Source: DASVEE01 sp036399695
Lineage (GTDB): Bacteria; Acidobacteriota; Thermoanaerobaculia; Gp7-AA8
Assembly: GCA_036399695.1 (NCBI GenBank)
Contig: DASWMP010000107.1
Location: 1-29,963 of the forward strand
Direction: 5' to 3'
DNA: 29,963 bases
Every line of letters starts with the position of its first letter. Within the stretch, counting starts at the first letter, position 1. The position numbers were made by a program, and so were the translations under genes. Positions 9,000 through 19,554 of the stretch are shown one piece after another. The notes beneath the pieces are model-generated. The model did not search any database. It had not been told where the DNA came from and was given only the letters and a program-made list of their open reading frames with translations.

Positions 9000-11684
9000 T
9001 CAGTGGATTGTATCGTCCGTCGGATCTGTGGAACCTTCCTCCACCGGCTCGCTGGCCGTTTCGGTCGACTCCTGTTCTTCGTCTTCCCCGTCACCAGTCT
9101 CGGCGGGCTGGTCGCGGTCGATCAGCTTCACCGCCGCCACCACCGTATCGCCCTCGTCGATGTTGATCACCCGGACGCCCTGCGTCTTGCGGCCGGCGAT
9201 GCGGATGCTGTCGATGCCGGTGCGGATCATCATGCCCTGCTCGGTGATGAGCAGCACGTCCTCGTCTTCACCGACGTGGGCGATGCCCGCGACCTTGCCG
9301 TTCTTGTCCGTGATCTTCACGTTGGCCAGACCGAAGCCGCCACGGCGCTGCAGGCGATACGCGGAGACCGGCGTCCGTTTGCCGAAGCCCTTCTCCGTGA
9401 TCGTCAGGATGTAGCCGCGATCGTCGGCCGCCGGCGTGACGTCCTCGTCACCCTCGATGTCGGCCGCTTCTTCGATCATCTCTTCCGGAGGCGTCTCTTC
9501 GCCCGCATCCTCGTCGGCCACCGGCGGGGGAGCGACTTCGTTGGCCGCTGCCGGCAGGACGTCCATCTCGATGACCGAATCGTCGCCGCGGAGCGAGATC
9601 GCCTTCACGCCGGCCGCGCCGCGGCCCATCGGGCGCACGTGCGACTCGGGGAAACGGATGGCCATGCCGCCGATCGTGCCGACGAAGATCTCGTCGTGCC
9701 CGCTCGAGAGGCGCACCGCATAAAGGTCGTCCCCTTCGGCGATGTCGATGGCGATGATGCCGGCCGCGCGCACGTTCGAGAACGCCGCCAGCTCGGTTTT
9801 CTTGATCTTCGCGCCGCGCGTGGCCATGACCACGTACTTGCCTTCGGTGAAGTCGCGCGTCGTCAGCAGTGCGCGGACGCTTTCGTTCTGCTCGATCGGC
9901 AGCAGGTTCACGATCGCCTTGCCGCGCGCGTTCGCCGCGACTTCGGGAATCTGGTGCACCTTCAGCCAGTACATCCGGCCGCGATCGGTGAAGACCAGGA
10001 TGTAGGAGTGGGCGCTGGCGACGAAGAGGTGCTCGACGATGTCCTCTTCCTTCGTCTGCATGCCGATGCGGCCTTTGCCGCCGCGGCGCTGCGCGCGATA
10101 GAGGGAGAGCGGCGAGCGCTTGATGTAGCCGCCGCGCGACACGGTGATGACCATGTCCTCGTCGGCGATGAGGTCCTCGATCGAAATGTCGCTCGAGTCC
10201 GGGATGATCTCGGTGCGGCGCGCATCGGCGTACGCCTCTTTGATCTCGCGCAGCTCGGTGGCGATGATCTCGAGCACGAGGCGCTCGGAGGCGAGGATCT
10301 CCTTGAGGCGCGCGATGAGGGCGAGGATCTCCTGATACTCGTTGATCAGCTTCTCGCGCTCGAGGCCCGTCAGGCGCTGGAGGCGCATGTCGAGGATCGC
10401 CTGCGCCTGGAGCTCGCTGAACTGCCAGTTCTGCACGAGTCCCGTCTTCGCTTCCGGCGGCGTGCGGCTGGAGCGGATGAGGGAAATGATCTCGTCGAGC
10501 ACGTCGAGCGCACGGACGAGGCCTTCGAGGATGTGCGCACGCTCTTCGGCCTTGCGCAGCTCGAAGCGGGTGCGGCGGATGACGATCTCTTTGCGGTGCT
10601 CGACGAAGTGGCGGAGGATCGTGCCGAGGTCCATGACCTCCGGCTTGTTGTTGACGATGGCCAGGAAGATGATGCCGAACGTCGTCTGCATCTGCGTGTT
10701 GCGATACAGGTGGTTCAGCACGACCTCCGCCATCGCATCGCGCTTCAGCTCGATGACGATGCGGATGCCCTCGCGGCTCGACTCGTCGCGCATGTCGGAG
10801 ATGCCTTCGATGCGCTTCTCGCGCACCAGCTCGGCGATCTTTTCCTGCAGGCGCGCCTTGTTCGTCATGTACGGGATCTCCGTCACGACGATCTGCTGGC
10901 GCTCCGACTTCTTCATGGTCTCGAAGTGGGCGCGGGCGCGCACCTGGATGATGCCGCGGCCGGTCTCGTAGGCCTGCTTGATCCCTTCGAGGCCGTGGAT
11001 GAAGCCGGCCGTCGGAAAGTCGGGACCCGGGACGACGGTCATGAGCTCCTGCACCGTCACGCGCGGGTTGTCGATCAGCATCAGGACGGCGTCGATGATC
11101 TCGCCGAGGTTGTGCGGCGGGATGTTCGTGGCCATGCCGACGGCGATGCCGGACGAGCCGTTGACCAGGAGGTTCGGATACTTGGCCGGCAGCACGGAAG
11201 GCTCGGAGAGCGAGCCGTCGTAGTTCGGCACCCAGTCGATCGTTTCCTTGTCGATGTCGTCGCGCATCAGCTCTTCGGCGAGGCGCGTGAGCCGGACTTC
11301 GGTGTAACGCATGGCCGCCGGGTTGTCGCCGTCGAGCGAGCCGAAGTTCCCCTGGCCGTCGACGAGGCGGTAGCGCATCGAAAAGTCCTGCGCCATACGG
11401 ACGACGGTGTCGTAGATCGCCGAGTCGCCGTGCGGATGGAACTTACCCATCACGTCGCCGACGATACGCGCGCTCTTCTTGTACGCCTTGCCGGCCGTGT
11501 TCCCCTGCTCGTACATGCCGTAGAGGATGCGGCGGTGGACCGGCTTCAGCCCGTCGCGAACGTCGGGCAGCGCACGCCCGATGATGACCGACATCGCGTA
11601 GTCGAGATACGACTTGCGCATCTCGTCTTCGATGTTGACGGGAATGCGGGTCTCGTTGAGTCCTGTGTAATCGAAATCAGCCAT
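9000..11684 (-). CDS. gyrA: DNA gyrase subunit A
   Basis: GyrA is the breakage-reunion subunit of the A2B2 enzyme that introduces negative supercoils using ATP. The 894 residues show the winged-helix/tower core with active-site Tyr127 in AAMRYTE and the GyrA box QRRGGKG at 532-538, which marks gyrase as opposed to topoisomerase IV. Ser88 and Asp92 correspond to E. coli Ser83 and Asp87, so the quinolone-determining positions are of the sensitive type. Two acidic low-complexity stretches are unusual: an insert between C-terminal blades (PPVADEDAGEETPPEEMIEE and onward, encoded around 9430-9540) and a C-terminal tail rich in Asp and Glu. It follows gyrB after a 130-base spacer holding an inverted repeat. 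Confidence 0.97.
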   Translation of the reverse strand: MADFDYTGLNETRIPVNIEDEMRKSYLDYAMSVIIGRALPDVRDGLKPVHRRILYGMYEQGNTAGKAYKKSARIVGDVMGKFHPHGDSAIYDTVVRMAQDFSMRYRLVDGQGNFGSLDGDNPAAMRYTEVRLTRLAEELMRDDIDKETIDWVPNYDGSLSEPSVLPAKYPNLLVNGSSGIAVGMATNIPPHNLGEIIDAVLMLIDNPRVTVQELMTVVPGPDFPTAGFIHGLEGIKQAYETGRGIIQVRARAHFETMKKSERQQIVVTEIPYMTNKARLQEKIAELVREKRIEGISDMRDESSREGIRIVIELKRDAMAEVVLNHLYRNTQMQTTFGIIFLAIVNNKPEVMDLGTILRHFVEHRKEIVIRRTRFELRKAEERAHILEGLVRALDVLDEIISLIRSSRTPPEAKTGLVQNWQFSELQAQAILDMRLQRLTGLEREKLINEYQEILALIARLKEILASERLVLEIIATELREIKEAYADARRTEIIPDSSDISIEDLIADEDMVITVSRGGYIKRSPLSLYRAQRRGGKGRIGMQTKEEDIVEHLFVASAHSYILVFTDRGRMYWLKVHQIPEVAANARGKAIVNLLPIEQNESVRALLTTRDFTEGKYVVMATRGAKIKKTELAAFSNVRAAGIIAIDIAEGDDLYAVRLSSGHDEIFVGTIGGMAIRFPESHVRPMGRGAAGVKAISLRGDDSVIEMDVLPAAANEVAPPPVADEDAGEETPPEEMIEEAADIEGDEDVTPAADDRGYILTITEKGFGKRTPVSAYRLQRRGGFGLANVKITDKNGKVAGIAHVGEDEDVLLITEQGMMIRTGIDSIRIAGRKTQGVRVINIDEGDTVVAAVKLIDRDQPAETGDGEDEEQESTETASEPVEEGSTDPTDDTIH

Positions 11685-11689
11685 TCGTT

Positions 11690-11810
11690 AGTTTTTGGTA
11701 TTTGGTTTTCGGTTTTCGGTTGTGATTTTGGTTAAGTCGCGCGTCGTGGTGTTCGGTGAAAGGCTCGCGGCGCGCAGCACCGAAAACCAAGAACCCAACA
11801 ACCAAAAACT
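11690..11810. repeat. Heptamer-word inverted repeat between gyrB and gyrA
   Basis: The left arm (11691-11725) is five 7-base words in register, including GTTTTTG, GTTTTCG twice and GTTGTGA. The right arm (11779-11810) is an approximate reverse complement built of related words (GAAAACC, CAACAACC, AAAAACT). It can form a long hairpin in the gyrB-gyrA message and is strikingly AT-richer than its surroundings. Confidence 0.75.
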
Positions 11811-11814
11811 CTCT

Positions 11815-14202
<2,388 letters not shown>

Positions 14203-14260
14203 CCGTCGCTTTCGAAAGAGGTTGTTCGAAGGTTGCGGGCGCCATCCCTTGACGCCCTTC

Positions 14261-14280
14261 GGGCGCCTCTTCTGGCGCCC
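14261..14280 (-). promoter_or_regulatory. GC hairpin in the gyrB leader
   Basis: GGGCGCC (14261-14267) and GGCGCCC (14274-14280) form a perfect 7-bp stem around a 6-base loop, between the recF stop and the gyrB start. There is no T-run, so it is more likely a leader structure than a terminator. TACAAT at 14337-14332 on the minus strand is a possible gyrB -10. Confidence 0.45.
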
Positions 14281-14353
14281 TCTTTTGCCCAGTTCGTGAG
14301 CGGAAGAGTAACCGGGGAATTGAAACGCTTTATTGTACTGCAAAATTGCGATT

Positions 14354-15439
14354 TCAGCCGAAATCGTTTGCAGCCGTAACTCGCCCATTTTCAACGTTTA
14401 GGCGGCGGTGCGGACCGGCCTCCAGCACCTGCAGAAAAGCCTCCTTCGCGGAGGTCGCGAAGACCTGCGTTTCAGGCGGCAATTTCGTCAACAGATCCTG
14501 CAGAATCAGCAGGTCGAGCTCGGCGTCGACGTCGTCCAGCAGGAAGAGAGGCGCGTCGTCGTGCCGCCGCCGGAAAAGCTCCAGCTTGGCGAACTTGAGG
14601 AACAACACGATCATCTTCTGCTCCCCTCCGCTCAGCACCTCGGCCGCCGGTCTCCCGTTCACCAGGAACTCGATGACGTCACGCTGCGGCCCGACCAGCG
14701 ACATCTTGGCCCGCAGCTCGTGCCTCCGGATCTTCGCCAGGTCCTCGGTCGTGCTCGGCTTGTACGACATCGTCACACCGGTGACGTGGTAGCGGTGCGC
14801 TTCGACGATCTCGCGGAACACGGCGCTCAGGTCGACCGCGTACGCGCCCCGCGTCCGATGCACAGCAGCAGCAGCCACCATGAGCTCGTTGTCCCAGGCG
14901 TCGAGCGTCGTGGCCACCTGCCGGTGCAGTGCGACCTCGGCCAGAAGCGCATTCCGCTGCTTGAGCACCCGTGTGTAGCGCGCGAGCTGCTCGACGTACG
15001 CCGGCTGCACGCTGGCGATGCCGCGGTCGATGAACCGGCGCCGGTCTTCGGGCGTGCCTCGGATGACGTCCAGCCGCGCGCTCGAATAGGCAAAGACGCT
15101 GAGGGTGCCGAGGTAGGCGGGGAGTGTGACCTTCTCGCCGTTGATCATCAGGACCCGCCGTTTCGTCTCGCCCGTCTCGAGGCCGACCGACAGATTCTTT
15201 TCAACCCCGGCGCGCGCCAGCGCGCCGGCGGCAAAAATATTTTTTTCGTCGAACTGAAAAAGCGACGAGACGCGGTTCGTGCGGAACGATTTCGTCGTGG
15301 CGAGAAAGTAGATCGCCTCGAGCAGGTTCGTCTTCCCCTGCCCGTTGCGCCCCACGACGATGTTCGACTTGTCGTGAAACTCGATCTCCCCCGGCGCGAG
15401 GTTGCGGAAGGATTGAGTCGTGAGGCGCTTCAGAATCAC
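14354..15439 (-). CDS. recF: DNA replication and repair protein RecF
   Basis: RecF is an SMC-like ATPase that helps load RecA at gapped DNA and supports replication restart. The 361 residues (E. coli 357) show Walker A GRNGQGKT (30-37), the ABC signature LSGGEQK (269-275) and Walker B FLLDDVDAELD (299-309). The start is GTG 15439, giving MILKRLTTQSFRNL, the normal RecF beginning. It lies downstream of dnaN after an 88-base gap filled by an inverted repeat, which begins directly upstream of the recF start codon and therefore replaces a normal ribosome-binding site. Confidence 0.96.
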   Translation of the reverse strand: MILKRLTTQSFRNLAPGEIEFHDKSNIVVGRNGQGKTNLLEAIYFLATTKSFRTNRVSSLFQFDEKNIFAAGALARAGVEKNLSVGLETGETKRRVLMINGEKVTLPAYLGTLSVFAYSSARLDVIRGTPEDRRRFIDRGIASVQPAYVEQLARYTRVLKQRNALLAEVALHRQVATTLDAWDNELMVAAAAVHRTRGAYAVDLSAVFREIVEAHRYHVTGVTMSYKPSTTEDLAKIRRHELRAKMSLVGPQRDVIEFLVNGRPAAEVLSGGEQKMIVLFLKFAKLELFRRRHDDAPLFLLDDVDAELDLLILQDLLTKLPPETQVFATSAKEAFLQVLEAGPHRRLNVENGRVTAANDFG

Positions 15440-15518
15440 GTTGTCGGTTTTCCGTTGCCCGTTGTCCGTACCCTACCGCGACTGAGCCACGGACGACGGA
15501 CGACGGGCAACGGACAAC
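15440..15518. repeat. Heptamer-word inverted repeat between dnaN and recF
   Basis: Left arm: four contiguous 7-base words (15440-15467) including GTTTTCC, GTTGCCC and GTTGTCC. Right arm: four contiguous 7-base words (15491-15518), GGACGAC twice, then GGGCAAC and GGACAAC, roughly the reverse complement of the left arm. The loop is about 23 bases. Confidence 0.8.
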
Positions 15519-15527
15519 GCGCCGTCT

Positions 15528-16658
15528 CTACGCCAGCCGCATCGGCATCACGACGTACAAATAGTCGTACGGCAGATCCTCGGCCTGCGTGGCCGGGCGG
15601 CCGATGCACTGGCTGTTCTCGTCCTTCAGGTCGAGCGAAACGCTCGGGGTGTCGGTGGCGCTGAGGAAGTCCATCACGTACGCGGCGTTGAGGCCGACGA
15701 AGAACGCCGCGCCGGCGTAATCGATCGGAACCGTCTCGCGGGCATCACCGAGCTCCGGGTTCGTCGACGAGACCGTGAGTTTCCCCGGCGCGAAGTCGAA
15801 ACGGATGGCGCGGGTGCGCTCGTTCGCCACGAGCGAAATGCGCTTGATCGTCGCCAGGAGCCGCTCGCGGTCGACGAAGACCCTGCGGTCGTTGTCGCGA
15901 GAGATGACTTCCATGTAGTTCGGGAAATTGACGTCGATCATGCGCGCCAGGAGGCGGCGGTCGCCGGCTTCGAAGAAGAGCTGGTTCTCGGAGACGCCGA
16001 AGCGCACGTTGCCGTCCTCGCCTGCTTCGAAGCGGAGGATCTCGTCGAGCGCCTTCCGGGGCACGAGGATCGTGAGGTCCGAGCCTTTGCCTTTCTTCCC
16101 CCCGCCGGAGGCGGGAAAATTGATCAGGGCCATGCGATGGCCATCGGTCGCGACCATCTCCATCTTCGTCGGCTGCACTTTGAGCAGCGCGCCGTTGAGC
16201 TGGAAGCGGGTCTCCTCGTGCGTGATGGCGAACTTCACCTTGCCGACCATGGTCTTGAGCTCGTCGAGCGGCATGGCGTAGGCGTCGTCGACATTCACCG
16301 TCGGCAGGGTGGGGTAGTCGTCGGCCGGCAGGCCGAGGATGCGGAACTTGGCGGTGCCGGACTCGATGAGCATCGAGTTGTTCTCCTGCAGCGCGAAGTG
16401 GACGTCTTCATCGGGGAGAGAACGGACGATGTCGAAGAGACGCTTCGCTTCGAGCGTGACTCCGCCGGGCGTGGTGATGCGCGCGCCGGTCGAGCTGAGG
16501 ATCGTCACGTCGAGATCGGTCGCGGCGATCTGAAGCCGTCCGTCGAGCGCCCGGAGAAGCACGTTCGAGAGAATCGGAATCGTCGAGCGCTTCTCGACCA
16601 CTCCCTGGCAAAGCTGGAGTTCTTTCTGAAGATCCGCTTTTGCGACGGTCAGCTCCAT
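15528..16658 (-). CDS. dnaN: DNA polymerase III beta subunit (sliding clamp)
   Basis: DnaN forms the ring-shaped dimer that tethers DNA polymerase III to the template. The 376 residues (E. coli 366) begin MELTVAKADLQKELQLCQGV and show the three-fold clamp domains: KRSTIPILSNVLLRA near residues 23-37, ATDGHRMALINF in the middle domain, and the C-terminal YDYLYVVMPMRLA that forms part of the protein-binding pocket. The ATG start at 16658 is at the expected position. It is the second gene of the dnaA-dnaN-recF-gyrB-gyrA block. Confidence 0.97.
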   Translation of the reverse strand: MELTVAKADLQKELQLCQGVVEKRSTIPILSNVLLRALDGRLQIAATDLDVTILSSTGARITTPGGVTLEAKRLFDIVRSLPDEDVHFALQENNSMLIESGTAKFRILGLPADDYPTLPTVNVDDAYAMPLDELKTMVGKVKFAITHEETRFQLNGALLKVQPTKMEMVATDGHRMALINFPASGGGKKGKGSDLTILVPRKALDEILRFEAGEDGNVRFGVSENQLFFEAGDRRLLARMIDVNFPNYMEVISRDNDRRVFVDRERLLATIKRISLVANERTRAIRFDFAPGKLTVSSTNPELGDARETVPIDYAGAAFFVGLNAAYVMDFLSATDTPSVSLDLKDENSQCIGRPATQAEDLPYDYLYVVMPMRLA

Positions 16659-16678
16659 GTAGTCTCTTCCTTCTTTGA

Positions 16679-16907
16679 AACCATATTTCTTTTCTTAGTA
16701 GTGGTGGTAGTAGTTGCTGTGGATATCGGGGACGATCGTCGCAAACGCTTCGAAAGTATAGCAGTCGGAGTCATTCACGCCTGCGGGTATCGGTGTGGAA
16801 AAGCAGCCCGGTTTTCCGCAGCTTTCCGCAGTTTTGGCGAAGTCGTCGTCGGCACCGAAAATCATCCACATGTTTTGGATGAGGGAATCCGCAGGCTCTG
16901 CGGAAAA
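16679..16907. other. Candidate oriC between dnaN and dnaA
   Basis: Read on the minus strand, a DnaA box ATATCCACA (16726-16718) is followed after 4 bases by six trinucleotides (16713-16696), four CTA and two CCA, and then a purine-rich, AT-rich stretch to 16679. That is the order of a DnaA-box/DnaA-trio unwinding unit. Further boxes: TGTGGAAAA (16794-16802, the perfect TTTTCCACA), TCATCCACA (16862-16870), and three TTTTCCGCA-like sites (16812-16820, 16822-16830, 16899-16907). The gap carries no gene. Confidence 0.7.
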
Positions 16908-16930
16908 CGTCGCGGGAGAGGAATCGCGGC

Positions 16931-18241
16931 TCATCGGAACTGCTTCGTCAGCATCTCGATGGTGTTCGCAAGTTGCTGATCCTGCTCCATCAACTCGGTG
17001 ATGCGCTGGACCGAGTACATGACGGTCGAATGATGTTTATTGTTGAAGATCTTGCCGATCTCCGGATACGAGAGGTCCGTGAGCTCTTTGCAGATGAACA
17101 TCGCCACCTGGCGAGGGAAGGCGATCGTCTTGGCGTTGCTCTTCGATTTGATGTCGCCGACCTTGAGGCCATAGTGCGCGGAGACGATGCGCAGGATCTC
17201 CGTCGGGGTGATCGGTTTGTTCTCCTTCGAGAGAACGTCCCGGAGCGCCTCCTTCGTCAGATCGATGCTGATGAGGCGGGTACCGGCCAGCGAAGCGTAA
17301 GCGATGACACGGTTCAGGTGTCCTTCGAGCTCGCGGATGTTCGAGCGCACCCGCTCGGCGATGAAGAGAGCCACCTCGTTCGGCAGATCGATGTGCTTGT
17401 CTTCGGCCTTCTTCCTCAAGATGGCGACCTTCGTCTCCAGGTCGGGCGCCTGGATGTCCGCCGTGAGACCCCACTCGAAGCGTGAGCGGAGACGCTCTTC
17501 TAATGTAGGGATCTCTTTTGGCGGCCGGTCGGAGGTGAAGACGATCTGTTTCTGCGACTCGTAGAGCGCATTGAAGGTATGGAAGAACTCTTCCTGCGTC
17601 CGCTCCTTGCCGGCGATGAACTGGATGTCGTCGAGCAGGAGGGCATCGAGCGAGCGGTACTTTTCCCGGAACGGACCCATCCGGTCGTAGCGGATCGAGG
17701 TGATGAGCTCCGTGACGAACGTGTCGGCCGACATGTACAGCACCTTTACGTTCGCCCGCGACTCCCTGATCTGCTGGCCGATGGCCTGAATCAGGTGGGT
17801 CTTGCCGAGGCCGGCCCCTCCATAGATGAAGAGAGGATTGAACGAACCGCTCGGATTCTCGGCGACCGACTTGGAGGCGGCGTAGGCGAGCTGGTTCGAG
17901 TTACCGATGACGAACGAGTCGAAGCGGTAGCGGGGATTGAAGACCGCAACCGGGATGTCGGCCGTGATGATCGGGGCCGGAGCGATCAGCTCGTCATCGA
18001 GTCCCACGCCTTCCACGACGAAGTGGACCTGGATCCGTTCGGGGGAGATCTCGTTCAGGATCGAACGGATGTGGACGCCGTACCGCTCGCGGATTTCCTC
18101 GACAAAACGCTGCGAGGGCACCCGGATATCGATGGTGTCCCCTTTTTGTGCGACGAGTCGCGTCGGCGCCAGCCAACTCTCATACTCCGTCGTGTCAATG
18201 ACTTGCTCGAGACGGCCTAGGACCTGGTGCCAGATGTTCAT
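16931..18241 (-). CDS. dnaA: Chromosomal replication initiator protein DnaA
   Basis: DnaA is the AAA+ ATPase that binds DnaA boxes and opens oriC. From ATG 18241 it has 436 residues: domain I (IWHQVLGRLEQVIDTTEYES), a short linker, AAA+ domain with Walker A GGAGLGKT (141-148), Walker B LLLDD (201-205), sensor region RLRSRFEWGL, and domain IV with the DNA-contact motif NKHHSTVMYSV near the C-terminus. A GTG at 18274 extends the frame by 11 codons but overlaps a DnaA box and has no ribosome-binding site; AAGGAG before ATG 18241 is somewhat far (about 16 bases). DnaA boxes at 18267-18297 suggest autoregulation. Confidence 0.97.
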   Translation of the reverse strand: MNIWHQVLGRLEQVIDTTEYESWLAPTRLVAQKGDTIDIRVPSQRFVEEIRERYGVHIRSILNEISPERIQVHFVVEGVGLDDELIAPAPIITADIPVAVFNPRYRFDSFVIGNSNQLAYAASKSVAENPSGSFNPLFIYGGAGLGKTHLIQAIGQQIRESRANVKVLYMSADTFVTELITSIRYDRMGPFREKYRSLDALLLDDIQFIAGKERTQEEFFHTFNALYESQKQIVFTSDRPPKEIPTLEERLRSRFEWGLTADIQAPDLETKVAILRKKAEDKHIDLPNEVALFIAERVRSNIRELEGHLNRVIAYASLAGTRLISIDLTKEALRDVLSKENKPITPTEILRIVSAHYGLKVGDIKSKSNAKTIAFPRQVAMFICKELTDLSYPEIGKIFNNKHHSTVMYSVQRITELMEQDQQLANTIEMLTKQFR

Positions 18242-18266
18242 CAGGAGGGACGGTGTATCTCCTTGA

Positions 18267-18297
18267 GAATCCACAGGTTTTCCGCAGTTGTGGAAAA
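18267..18297. promoter_or_regulatory. DnaA-box cluster upstream of dnaA
   Basis: Three boxes lie within 31 bases: GAATCCACA (18267-18275), TTTTCCGCA (18278-18286) and TGTGGAAAA (18289-18297, perfect TTTTCCACA on the minus strand). They sit between the probable dnaA promoter and its start codon, the usual place for DnaA autorepression, and could also be a second part of the origin. Confidence 0.7.
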
Positions 18298-18323
18298 TCA
18301 GGGAGTCTGCTAAAGGGGGAGCG

Positions 18324-18352
18324 AGTCTAGCACAGCGGTTGGGGGCGCGGAA
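18324..18352 (-). promoter_or_regulatory. Possible dnaA promoter
   Basis: On the minus strand, TGCTAGACT gives an extended -10 (TAGACT, 18329-18324), with a poor -35 TTCCGC (18352-18347) at 17 bases. The transcript would start near 18317 and cross the DnaA-box cluster before dnaA. Confidence 0.4.
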
Positions 18353-18411
18353 GGGGGAACCCCCCTGGCCGGGGCCCAGTGGCGGTTAGGCCGGGCGGTG
18401 TGTTGATGCGA

Positions 18412-18528
18412 GGCCGGCGCCGGCCACCCCACGTCCTACAGATCAGATCCCAGGATTTCGCTTCCGGAAGCGAAACTTTCGCTTCCGCATGCACCCTTGG
18501 GAACACGGACAGACAGGAGTGTCTGTCC
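18412..18528. repeat. Cluster of palindromes in the dnaA-rpmH gap
   Basis: Three hairpin-forming units lie in the roughly 470-base gap: GGCCGGCGCCGGCC (18412-18425); a perfect 20-base palindrome of TTTCGCTTCC and its complement (18456-18475) with another TTTCGCTTCCG at 18477-18487; and GGACAGACA (18507-18515) with TGTCTGTCC (18520-18528) around GGAG. They look like dispersed intergenic REP-type repeats. No gene is supported in 18300-18714. Confidence 0.6.
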
Positions 18529-18714
18529 TACAAAAACGGGGGGAGGGGCGGGGCACAGGGGGGAGTGGCGGACGAGCTCTCCGTCGACGTATCCAGCGCG
18601 GCCCACCCGACCTCGGGCCCGACCCCAACCAGGCCCTGGGCCCCGGGCTCCGAGCCCCAGCGGAATTTCCTTCTTTCCTAATGCGGTTTGCGCGTCCGGC
18701 CTGGGCACTGCCGT

Positions 18715-18743
18715 TTGACCGAGCTGCGTCCGGCGAATATACT
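18715..18743 (+). promoter_or_regulatory. Promoter of the rpmH-rnpA-yidD-yidC operon
   Basis: TTGACC (18715-18720), exactly 17 bases, and TATACT (18738-18743) form one of the best promoters in the window, 27 bases before the rpmH ATG. Confidence 0.75.
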
Positions 18744-18770
18744 CATCTCTTTCTTTTCAGAGGGTTACAA

Positions 18771-18911
18771 ATGGCAACGAAGCGTACCTTTCAACCGAAC
18801 AATCGCCGCCGCAAGCGCACGCACGGTTTCCTCGTCCGGATGCGCACCAAGGATGGACAGGCGGTGCTGTCGCGCCGTCGCCGTAAAGGCCGCAAGCGTC
18901 TCGCGGTTTAA
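18771..18911 (+). CDS. rpmH: 50S ribosomal protein L34
   Basis: This 46-residue, Arg/Lys-rich protein has the complete L34 pattern: KRTFQPNNRRRKRTHGFLVR near the N-terminus and LSRRRRKGRKRL at the end. The start is ATG 18771 with GAGGG 6 bases upstream; the frame runs open further upstream across the promoter but that part is not coding. It opens the classical origin-side operon with rnpA. Confidence 0.97.
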   Translation: MATKRTFQPNNRRRKRTHGFLVRMRTKDGQAVLSRRRRKGRKRLAV

Positions 18912-18945
18912 CCGCTCGGCGCTCAGCTCGGGGGCCACGACGCCG

Positions 18946-19338
18946 GTGACGGAGCCTTTGGCAACGAACTCCGGCGGTCGTACCGCCTTTCCCAAATCCA
19001 GGAGACTCGCGAAACGCCGCGAGTTTCTTCGTGTTTACGACACCGGGCAGAAGGTCCACTCCCGTTATGCCGTGCTCTTCTGGGCACGGAACGACCAGCC
19101 GCATTCACGGCTCGGCATCACCGCGACCAAAAAGATCGGCAAGGCGAACGTCCGCAACCGCGTCAAACGCTGGACCCGTGAGATCTACCGTCAGCAGCGA
19201 GAGCCGCTCGGGATCGACAGCCGGATGGTGGACGTCGTCGTGAACCTCAAGAACAACGCCGTGCAGACCACCTTCGAGGAGTTCCGCCGCGAGCTCACCC
19301 GCGCACTCGCGCGTGTCGTGACCGAGGCTGGACGCTGA
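18946..19338 (+). CDS. rnpA: Ribonuclease P protein component
   Basis: RnpA is the protein cofactor of RNase P, which removes tRNA 5' leaders. The core begins LAKRREFLRVYDTGQKVHSRYAVLF and contains the RNR signature KANVRNRVKRWTREIYR. From GTG 18946 it has 130 residues; TTG 18958 (after GGAG) is an alternative, and the true start is uncertain. It follows rpmH by 34 bases, and its stop overlaps the yidD start (TGATG), indicating translational coupling. Confidence 0.93.
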   Translation: MTEPLATNSGGRTAFPKSRRLAKRREFLRVYDTGQKVHSRYAVLFWARNDQPHSRLGITATKKIGKANVRNRVKRWTREIYRQQREPLGIDSRMVDVVVNLKNNAVQTTFEEFRRELTRALARVVTEAGR

Positions 19339-19553
19339 TGGTCATGGGTCGCGTTGCGCTTTTCTTCCTCCGTTCCTACAAGCGCTTCATCTCTCCTCTG
19401 CTCCCGCCGATGTGCCGCTTCGAACCAACCTGCTCCGTTTTCATGATGCAGGCGATCGAAAAGTATGGTTTGCTCCGCGGCCTCTGGCTCGGCATCCGGC
19501 GCCTCGCGCGCTGCCATCCATTGAATCCTGGAGGTTGGGACCCCGTCCCGTGA
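19338..19553 (+). CDS. yidD: Membrane protein insertion efficiency factor YidD
   Basis: This 71-residue protein matches YidD over its whole length: FLRSYKRFISPLLPPMCRFE, then PTCSVFMMQAIEKYG, then RCHPLNPGGWDPVP. The cysteines in MCRFEPTC and RCHP are those of the family. YidD is a small inner-membrane-associated helper of YidC-dependent insertion. Its start overlaps the rnpA stop by one base, and yidC begins one base after its stop, the usual arrangement. Confidence 0.95.
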   Translation: MVMGRVALFFLRSYKRFISPLLPPMCRFEPTCSVFMMQAIEKYGLLRGLWLGIRRLARCHPLNPGGWDPVP

Positions 19554-19554
19554 C

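Noticed and set aside
9003..11735. Long open frame opposite gyrA (910 codons), and similar ones opposite gyrB, the kinase and rng
   Set aside because: High-GC codon bias leaves the antisense frame open. The predicted proteins are compositionally skewed (His/Asp/Val/Ala-rich), have no domains, and mirror a clearly real gene.
14203..14394. 64-codon N-terminal extension of gyrB
   Set aside because: It reads through a leader hairpin and a likely promoter; the GyrB family start is ATG 14202.
18489..18770. N-terminal extension of rpmH
   Set aside because: It crosses the rpmH promoter and REP-like palindromes; the L34 family starts at ATG 18771.
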